From: an uncultured bacterium
GTDB lineage: Bacteria; Planctomycetota; Phycisphaerae; Phycisphaerales; SM1A02
Direction: 5' to 3'
DNA: 8,961 bases
NCBI GenBank assembly: GCA_903867275.1
Contig: CAIPQY010000281.1
Location: forward strand, 1 to 8,961
The first letter of the stretch is position 1; every line of letters begins with the position of its first letter. Below, piece by piece: positions 6,568 through 8,961 of this stretch. The notes beneath the pieces are model-generated. The model made no database searches and had not been told where the DNA came from. It was given only the letters and a program-made list of their open reading frames with translations. The translations under genes and the position numbers were made by a program.

Positions 6568-7733
6568 GCGACCTCCCTTCGGTCGAAGAGATCGTCGGCC
6601 GGCGCACCACACACGGCGCGCTCGATCGCGCGGCGCTGATACGCGGGATTCCAGAAGCGCTCCACGAACGCGATGCACGCGTCGCGGACCTGCGGATCGG
6701 TGACGGCACCGGCGAGCCACGGCTTGATCGCGTCCGCGAGCGACGCCACGTCGCCGCGCCGATACAGCGAGCCGGTGCGACCGGGAATGATCGCCTCGTA
6801 CTCCGGTCCCTGGTCGTCGGGATCGTCATGCGACACCACCGGGATGCCGTATCCGATGCTGTGCACGGCCGTCAGTCCCGTCTTGCCCGGCGACACGGTG
6901 ACGTTGCTCGACATGATCAGCGCACCAAGCCGCGCCTCGTCGTAGCACGCACCCTCGAAGTGCACGCGCACACCCAGCCGCTTCGCCTGCGCCTGCAGCG
7001 CCGCACGCTCGGGACCATCGCCGACCAGCACCACGTTCGCGGCCGTTCCGCCCTCGCGAAGTCGCGCCACCGCCTCGAGCAGCAGGTCCAGCCTCCGCAT
7101 CGGGATGAGGCGGCTCGTGCAGATGATCACCGGGGTGTCCGCCTCGCCGAAGAGTTCCATGCGGATGCGTCGCGTGCAGTCCGCGGTGTGCGCCTGGCGC
7201 ACGCGCGCCTGCGCCTCCGTGTCGAGGCTGTTCCAGATCACGTGCACACGCTCGGCCGGCCAGCCAGCATCCACCAGATACGCCTTGGCGAGTCGGCTGT
7301 ACACCATGTGGTCGGTGGGAACGGCGTAGAACAGGCGCCGCAGCAAGCCCTTCACGCCGCGTGGGCGCGACAGGTAGCCATGCCCCCAGAAGAAGACCCT
7401 TCGCCCGCGCATGCGCGCCAGCAGTCCGCCGATCCAGGTGCACGGCCAGTGCGGCACGGCATGCATGATCACCGTGTCGAAGCCGGAGCGCACCGCCCAT
7501 GCGATGGCGCCCCACTGCCACATGAATGGACCGAACAGGTGATGCGTGGGCGCCAGACGAAAGCGCACATCCGGCCCGAGCGTGGCGGGCTCGATCGAGT
7601 GCAGGTACTCGTGATCATCGCCGACGAAGGTGAAGTCCGCGCGCGTGCTTCGCGCAAGCGCTTCGACGACCGGCTTTCGGTAGTGCGGGTAGAAGTGGTA
7701 GATCACCACCGCGCTCGGGTGATCTGCCTTCAT
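6564..7733 (-). CDS. GT4-type glycosyltransferase, variant subfamily lacking the usual E-x7-E glutamates
   Basis: A 389-residue GT-B fold retaining glycosyltransferase, expected to extend the lipid-linked oligosaccharide in the cytoplasm. Counted from the ATG at 7733: an N-terminal Rossmann domain begins AVVIYHFYPHYRKPVVEAL (8-26); RRVFFWGHGYLSRP (111-124) is the acceptor-side loop; VIWNSLD (165-171) is the link between domains. The C-terminal donor domain has PVIICTSRLIPMRRLDLLLEA (201-221), VVLVGDGPERAALQ (234-247), then SPGKTGLTAVHSIGYGIPVV (281-300) and GPEYEAIIPGRTGSLY (309-324). Where classical GT4 enzymes have E-x7-E, this protein has Gly/Lys at the first and His291 at the second position, as in a recognised group reading 'GLTAxHSxxxGxPVI...PEFEAI'. 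An ATG at 7748 would add MGTPR; neither start has a Shine-Dalgarno sequence. Its TGA overlaps the flippase GTG. It follows the WbuB-like gene by about 100 bases that contain a hairpin. Confidence 0.88.
   Translation of the reverse strand: MKADHPSAVVIYHFYPHYRKPVVEALARSTRADFTFVGDDHEYLHSIEPATLGPDVRFRLAPTHHLFGPFMWQWGAIAWAVRSGFDTVIMHAVPHWPCTWIGGLLARMRGRRVFFWGHGYLSRPRGVKGLLRRLFYAVPTDHMVYSRLAKAYLVDAGWPAERVHVIWNSLDTEAQARVRQAHTADCTRRIRMELFGEADTPVIICTSRLIPMRRLDLLLEAVARLREGGTAANVVLVGDGPERAALQAQAKRLGVRVHFEGACYDEARLGALIMSSNVTVSPGKTGLTAVHSIGYGIPVVSHDDPDDQGPEYEAIIPGRTGSLYRRGDVASLADAIKPWLAGAVTDPQVRDACIAFVERFWNPAYQRRAIERAVCGAPADDLFDRREVA
6571..6576 (-). promoter_or_regulatory. Strong ribosome binding site for the flippase gene
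   Basis: On the minus strand GGGAGG lies four bases before the GTG start of the flippase, inside the last codons of the upstream glycosyltransferase. It fixes the flippase start and supports translational coupling through the GTGA overlap. No other start in the window has a comparable site. Confidence 0.65.
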
Positions 7734-7745
7734 GCGCGGCGTGCC

Positions 7746-7758
7746 CATGCATGCATGC
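7746..7758. repeat. CATG tetranucleotide run at the start of the second GT4 gene
   Basis: The run CATGCATGCATGC, just over three units of a 4-base palindromic repeat, includes the alternative ATG at 7748. A related GCATGCATGCG occurs 130 bases away at 7876-7886 inside the end of the upstream gene. A 4-base unit at a start codon could slip, but three units is very short. Confidence 0.5.
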
Positions 7759-7817
7759 GTTCGGTCCGGCGCGCTGGATGCGGATCGACCCGTGGCGTCA
7801 TCGCGTGCAGTCTATGG

Positions 7818-7836
7818 CGCGCCCGTGGTGGGCGCG
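7818..7836 (-). terminator. GC-rich hairpin just after the WbuB-like gene, possible terminator or attenuator
   Basis: A perfect 7-bp stem (CGCGCCC / GGGCGCG) with a 5-base loop begins six bases after the stop codon of the upstream glycosyltransferase. No T-tract follows, so complete intrinsic termination is doubtful. It may protect the 3' end of the upstream message or lower expression of the downstream genes. Confidence 0.4.
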
Positions 7837-7842
7837 GGTGGA

Positions 7843-8961
7843 TCACAGCTGCTGCAGGAGCCGCAGCCAGCGCTCGCATGCATGCGAACGGGTGAAGGTG
7901 CGCTCGAAGGCCTCGCGTGCCCGAAGCCCCATCGCCTGCGCCAGCTGTGGATCGGCATGCAGCGTCTCGATGGCCTTCACAAGGCCTGCCGAGTCACCCT
8001 GCTCGATCACCAGGCCGCACTTCGACTCCTCGATCACGCGAGCCACCTCGCTTTCGCGGGGACCCACGTAGAGCACCGGGCGCGCAGCCGCCAGCACGCC
8101 GTAGAACTTGCTGGGCACCAGCAGGCCCGAGAAGTTCTCCGCGACGGACACCAGATGCACGTTGCCGAGCGAGAGAAGCTCGCCGAGCGCTTCACGCGGC
8201 TGGTACGGCTTCAACACGGCGTTCACGATGTCGTGCGCCTGGACGAATGCCTCGAGTTCGCCTCGCTTGGTGCCACCGCCCACGATCACCCAGCGGATCG
8301 AGTCGTCCGCGCGCGTGGCCTGCATGGCCCGGTACATCGTTTCACCGTCATGGCCGATGCCGAAGTTGCCCGAATACTCGATCACGAAGCGATCACCCAC
8401 CTGCCAGGCGGTGCGCAGCGCGTTGCCCTCGATCGGGCGCACGGACACCTCGTCGCCATCGGCCCACACGTTGATCACTTCCATCCGCTTCGGGTCGACG
8501 CCCTTCTCGAGCAGGCGCTGCTGCATGCAACGACCCAGCACCACCACGCGGTCGGCATGGCGCAGCGAGAAGCGGTCCACCGCATCGAACAGGCTGTACG
8601 CGAGCGATCCGCGGCGCAGCACGCCTGCGGCCACCGGCACGTCGGGATACAGGTCCATCGTCCAGCAGACCACCTTGGTGCCCTTGAGCCAGCGCAGCAG
8701 GATGCCGACGAACGCGATGAACGGAGGCGTGGTGAAGCACACCACGATGTCCTGTCGTGGCAGCCAGATGGCCTTCCACAGTGCGGCCAGATAGAAGGAG
8801 ACGAAGTCGAACGCGCGGGCGGTCAGTGCCGCCTTGCCGAACCTGCTCTGCCCGGCGCGCACGATGCGGATGCCGTCCACGCCTCCCTCGCGCGGCAGCG
8901 CCTTGCCGGTCTCGCTGTACAGGCTGCGCGAGGCGAGCGCCGTCACCTGCACGCCGTGCTG
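7843..8961 (-). CDS. WbuB-like GT4 glycosyltransferase, 5' end outside the window
   Basis: 372 codons are present; the frame is open to the right edge and the first residues, QHGVQVTALASRSLYS, match the interior '(R/H)GHxVTVLTSxxxY' start of GT4 enzymes, so perhaps 20-35 residues are missing. Counted from GTG 8952 as residue 1: Rossmann-type N-domain with DIVVCFTTPPFIAFVGILL (68-86), WTMDLYPDVPVAAG (97-110), the helix DRFSLRHADRVVVLG (126-140), and INVWADGDEV (160-169) as linker. The donor domain has FVIEYSGNFGIGHDGETM (189-206), WVIVGGGTKRGELE (221-234), then VSVAENFSGLLVPSKFYGVL (269-288), AAARPVLYVGPRESEVA (288-304) and CGLVI (312-316). The PSK-x-YG-x-LA-x-x-RPVL block is the nucleotide-sugar binding signature of the WbuB group, which adds N-acetylfucosamine or related sugars in O-antigen synthesis. 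The actual sugar here is unknown. It is first of the four visible minus-strand glycan genes. Confidence 0.9.
   Translation of the reverse strand, partial: QHGVQVTALASRSLYSETGKALPREGGVDGIRIVRAGQSRFGKAALTARAFDFVSFYLAALWKAIWLPRQDIVVCFTTPPFIAFVGILLRWLKGTKVVCWTMDLYPDVPVAAGVLRRGSLAYSLFDAVDRFSLRHADRVVVLGRCMQQRLLEKGVDPKRMEVINVWADGDEVSVRPIEGNALRTAWQVGDRFVIEYSGNFGIGHDGETMYRAMQATRADDSIRWVIVGGGTKRGELEAFVQAHDIVNAVLKPYQPREALGELLSLGNVHLVSVAENFSGLLVPSKFYGVLAAARPVLYVGPRESEVARVIEESKCGLVIEQGDSAGLVKAIETLHADPQLAQAMGLRAREAFERTFTRSHACERWLRLLQQL

Noticed and set aside
5434..6639. Plus-strand open frame of 401 codons opposite the flippase
   Set aside because: Low-complexity His/Arg/Glu-rich translation; the minus strand encodes a membrane flippase.
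6552..7895. Plus-strand open frame of 447 codons opposite the GT4 gene
   Set aside because: Spans two real genes and a gap on the other strand, has Arg/His-rich composition and no recognisable domain.

Overview
This is a strongly GC-rich bacterial window holding a piece of a surface-polysaccharide (O-antigen, capsule or exopolysaccharide type) locus. It is flanked by an acyltransferase, a mechanosensitive channel and the first codons of cysteinyl-tRNA synthetase. I cannot name the organism with confidence. The third-position G+C bias, the near absence of Shine-Dalgarno sequences (one clear exception) and a TATCAT box only six bases before the cysS start would fit a GC-rich planctomycete such as Phycisphaerae, but this is a guess. 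Other GC-rich phyla are not excluded.

Left part (1-2317), all on the minus strand: the 5' end of cysS (29 codons visible), a membrane acyltransferase of the OafA/acyltransferase-3 family, and a compact MscS-family channel. The acyltransferase frame runs without a stop through the cysS start and off the left edge. After a divergent intergenic region of about 160 bp, two plus-strand genes follow (2477-4145). Both look like class I SAM-dependent methyltransferases, and the second is the more divergent.

Right part (4162-8961), minus strand, convergent with the methyltransferases: reading in the direction of transcription, a WbuB-like GT4 glycosyltransferase (its 5' end is beyond the window), a second GT4 glycosyltransferase of a variant subfamily, a Wzx/MOP-type flippase joined to it by a 4-base GTGA overlap, and a WaaE-like GT2 glycosyltransferase. 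Together these could build a lipid-linked oligosaccharide on the cytoplasmic face and flip it across the membrane. The methyltransferases and the acyltransferase could decorate it. No Wzy polymerase, initiating sugar-phosphate transferase or chain-length regulator lies in this window, so the locus must continue to the right or elsewhere.

I do not see an undescribed defence, mobile or RNA system. The points most worth checking are the missing acyltransferase stop with the cysS overlap, the variant active-site motif in the second GT4 enzyme, a 14-base repeat encoding a doubled KGSF motif in the flippase, and GC-rich hairpins without T-tracts between genes. I found no rRNA, tRNA, CRISPR array, transposase or attachment site.
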